Part shown: positions 6,265 to 7,869 of the stretch, one piece after another
How the letters are laid out: every line of letters begins with the position of its first letter
How positions within the stretch are numbered: the first letter of the stretch is position 1
Assembly: GCA_003647095.1 (NCBI GenBank)
Contig: QMME01000176.1
Coordinates: 1-7,869, forward strand
Source: Deltaproteobacteria bacterium
GTDB lineage: Bacteria > Myxococcota > B64-G9
Direction of reading: 5' to 3'
Length of the DNA stretch: 7,869 nucleotides
Notes under the pieces: generated by a model
The model's input: only the letters and a program-made list of their open reading frames with translations
Told to the model about the DNA's origin: nothing
Databases searched by the model: none
Program-made: the position numbers and the translations under genes

Positions 6265-6280
6265 AGCAAAAGCCGTGCCG
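6265..6280 (-). promoter_or_regulatory. Sigma-54 (RpoN) -24/-12 promoter of the redox operon
   Basis: The minus strand reads CGGCACGGCTTTTGCT. Against the sigma-54 consensus TGGCACG-N4-TTGCW, every specified base matches except the first (C for T). The invariant GG and GC doublets have the required spacing. It lies 42 bases before the ATG of the cysteine-rich gene, and standard sigma-54 geometry puts the transcription start near 6254, giving a leader of about 31 bases. It sits directly downstream of a gene for a sigma-54 activator, which strengthens the call. I infer that it drives the five genes from 6223 down to 845. Confidence 0.85.
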
Positions 6281-6352
6281 TGGCTGGTTTCGCCCCAGTA
6301 CATTGAAATGTCGGGAGATATGCTTTTGGGCGTCGTCGGGAAACCGGGGAGA

Positions 6353-6369
6353 TTCTCGCCGGCGGAGAA
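6353..6369. promoter_or_regulatory. Candidate upstream activator site (dyad) for the sigma-54 regulator
   Basis: TTCTC and GAGAA flank a 7-base centre (GCCGGCG), making an interrupted dyad; the inner CGCCGGCG (6357-6364) is itself a perfect palindrome. Its centre is about 107 bases upstream of the inferred transcription start, the usual range for sigma-54 enhancer sites. Fis-type activators bind such dyads. Short dyads like this also arise by chance in an interval of this size, and it could instead be a weak hairpin after the regulator gene. Confidence 0.3.
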
Positions 6370-6408
6370 ATATGCCCCGGGCCCGTTGGATCAGTTGACT
6401 ACTTCCGA

Positions 6409-7758
6409 CTACTTACGGGGCTGTTTCTCGTTAGAGTAGCGCTTCAGCTTCTCGCGTAGGGTCTTGCGGTCGATGCCCAGGATCTCGGCCGCCCGGGTCT
6501 TGTTGCCCGCCACCAAGGCCAGAACCTGGCGAATGTGCTCGGCCTCGACCTCGGCAAGGGTGCAGGGTGAAAAGGCATCGCCGGAGGTGCAGAAACGCAT
6601 GGCCGGGGGCAGAAGATGCACGCCGATTTCTTTCTCGTCGGTCATCACTACCAGCCGCTGCATCAGGTTTTCGAGTTCACGAACGTTGCCCGGCCAGGAA
6701 TATTCCAGCAGTGCCCTGACTGCGCCGTCCGATAGAACGGGGGCCTGACGGTCCAACTCCCGAGAGAATTTATCCAGAAAATACCGTGCCAGCAGTAGTA
6801 CGTCCTCCCCGCGCCGTCGCAGCGGTGGGACCTCGATGGAAATTACATTCAGTCGATAGAAAAGGTCCTCGCGGAAGCTGCCCCTTTTCACCAGTGTTTG
6901 CAGATCCTTGTTGCTGGCGGCCATGATGCGTACGTCCACCTGGACAGACCGATCAGAACCCAGCATGTACACCTGCCGGTCTTGAAGCACTCGCAGCAGT
7001 TTCACCTGCATAACGGGGGTGGTCTCGCTCACCTCGTCCAGTAAGATGCTGCCGCCGTCGGCGGAATGGAAAAATCCGGCCCGGGACTCGACCGCCCCGG
7101 TGTAGGCCCCCTTTACGTGCCCGAACATCTCGCTCTCGAACAACGTCTCGGGTATGCCGCCGCAGTTGACCGGTATGAAGGGTGCGGTGGCCCGCGGGCT
7201 CTGGTAGTGGATGGCCCGGGCCACCATTTCCTTGCCGGTGCCGCTCTCACCGCAGATCAGCACGGTGGCCGTGGTGGAAGCCGCCCTGGAAATGGCCTGG
7301 AATACCTGCCGCATAGGTTCTGACTCGCCGAGCAGACCTTGGACGGCCGGCCCGAGAGCAGGCGCGGCACGCTGCGCCCGGCGCAGGCGCAGTTTCTCCA
7401 GCGCCCTTCCCACCGCGGTCAGCAGTTCCTCGTCGGTGAAGGGCTTGGTCAGGTACTCCTCGGCGCCGGCTTTTACCGCCTCCACCGCGCCTTCCACCGT
7501 GGCGTAGCCGGTGATCATCATCACCTCGGTGTCTGGCAGGTTTTCCCGCACGTGTCGCACCAGGTCCAGACCGCTCACCTTGGGCATTTTGTAGTCGGTG
7601 ATGACCAGGTTGTACCCTTCCTGGCGGAGCATCTCCACCGCCTGCGAAACACCGGTCGCGCACGCCACCCGGTAGCCCTTCTCCTGAAGGTTGCGCGAGA
7701 GTACCTCCAGCGTGTCCTGCGAGTCGTCCACCAGCAAAATGGATGGGGCTTCAACCAT
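6409..7758 (-). CDS. Sigma-54-dependent response regulator, NtrC family (receiver - AAA+ - Fis HTH)
   Basis: A 449-residue NtrC-type transcription activator. The receiver (about 5-120) has the acidic pair D11/D12, phosphoacceptor D55 (VITDYKMP), T83 and K105 (TKPF). The AAA+ domain (about 143-370) has Walker A GESGTGKE (170-177), the sigma-54 contact loop as GAYTGA (217-222; GAFTGA is the consensus and Tyr is a known variant), Walker B SILLDE (237-242), and the FREDLFYRL arginine-finger region (296-304). A Fis-type helix-turn-helix closes the protein (NKTRAAEILGIDRKTLREKL, 419-438). Phosphorylation by the adjacent kinase should permit ATP-driven opening of sigma-54 promoters. All key residues are present, so it should be active. 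The start ATG at 7758 gives a complete receiver and overlaps the end of the kinase gene by 8 bases. The most likely target is the sigma-54 promoter 129 bases past its stop. The signal sensed is unknown. Confidence 0.96.
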   Translation of the reverse strand: MVEAPSILLVDDSQDTLEVLSRNLQEKGYRVACATGVSQAVEMLRQEGYNLVITDYKMPKVSGLDLVRHVRENLPDTEVMMITGYATVEGAVEAVKAGAEEYLTKPFTDEELLTAVGRALEKLRLRRAQRAAPALGPAVQGLLGESEPMRQVFQAISRAASTTATVLICGESGTGKEMVARAIHYQSPRATAPFIPVNCGGIPETLFESEMFGHVKGAYTGAVESRAGFFHSADGGSILLDEVSETTPVMQVKLLRVLQDRQVYMLGSDRSVQVDVRIMAASNKDLQTLVKRGSFREDLFYRLNVISIEVPPLRRRGEDVLLLARYFLDKFSRELDRQAPVLSDGAVRALLEYSWPGNVRELENLMQRLVVMTDEKEIGVHLLPPAMRFCTSGDAFSPCTLAEVEAEHIRQVLALVAGNKTRAAEILGIDRKTLREKLKRYSNEKQPRK

Positions 7759-7869
7759 TCTCGGCCATTCCTTCTATTGCCTGCGGCGCCGGAGGGAGGC
7801 GAATCTCGAAGCACGAACCTGCCCCGGGCCGGCTTTGCACGTCTATGCTTCCGCCGTGCGAGGCCACTA
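7751..7869 (-). CDS. Sensor histidine kinase, C-terminal end only (partial)
   Basis: The last 38 codons of a frame entering from the right edge on the minus strand and ending in TGA at 7753-7751. The translation includes HGGSIDVQSRPGAGSCFEIRLP, the characteristic C-terminal strand and glycine-rich end of the HATPase_c domain, which binds ATP in histidine kinases. A short tail of about a dozen residues follows. The stop lies inside the response regulator start (8-base overlap), so the pair is co-translated and almost certainly cognate. The sensor domain and the phosphorylated histidine are outside the window, so the stimulus and any membrane attachment cannot be judged. Confidence 0.88.
   Translation of the reverse strand, partial: VASHGGSIDVQSRPGAGSCFEIRLPPAPQAIEGMAENG

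Noticed and set aside
6245..6293. GCGAAACC (minus strand) occurring on both sides of the sigma-54 promoter, 41 bases apart.
   Set aside because: A single 8-base match in an interval of this size is not rare by chance, and neither copy has flanking similarity.
6397..6414. Direct repeat GACTACTT twice, 2 bases apart, at the end of the regulator gene.
   Set aside because: Only two 8-base copies, partly inside the coding end; it could be a chance or slippage duplication with no sign of function.

Overview
The window is GC-rich bacterial DNA dominated by one minus-strand locus that looks like redox metabolism of an anaerobe. A sigma-54 two-component system, a NuoE/NuoF/HoxU-type NAD(P)H diaphorase of the kind found with electron-bifurcating hydrogenases, and a glutamate-synthase-like flavoprotein suggest a strict anaerobe. 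A Desulfobacterota-like or syntrophic lineage would fit, but this is inferred from gene content only. I saw no rRNA, tRNA, transposase or CRISPR array.

Layout. Positions 2-610 (+) hold the C-terminal part of a calcineurin-like metallophosphoesterase that runs in from the left edge. Positions 611-844 separate it from the convergent operon; they hold a possible AT-stem hairpin and a stretch with a coding-like base bias but no convincing gene. Everything from 845 to the right edge reads on the minus strand. In transcription order it is: the tail of a sensor histidine kinase (7869-7751, partial), overlapping a sigma-54-dependent response regulator (7758-6409); a 185-base gap with a near-perfect sigma-54 promoter (6280-6265); then five tightly packed genes. 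These are a small cysteine-rich tandem-repeat protein (6223-5912), a NuoE-like subunit with a zinc-ribbon-like extension (5918-5061), a NuoF/HydB-like flavoprotein (5051-3201), a HoxU-like iron-sulfur protein with a cysteine-rich tail (3189-2515), and a stand-alone glutamate-synthase-type FMN domain protein (2497-845). Gaps between the five are -7, 9, 11 and 17 bases.

How they may work together. The kinase and regulator probably sense a redox or metabolic signal and activate the sigma-54 promoter directly downstream of the regulator gene. The NuoE/NuoF pair would oxidise or reduce NAD(P)(H) at FMN. The HoxU-like protein would carry electrons through its iron-sulfur clusters. The last gene, where a hydrogenase catalytic subunit often sits, encodes instead an FMN alpha/beta-barrel of the glutamate synthase family without a glutaminase domain. 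The complex is therefore a candidate diaphorase-GltS-like oxidoreductase of unknown substrate. Three of the five operon proteins carry extra cysteine-rich segments, and this is the most unusual aspect of the locus.
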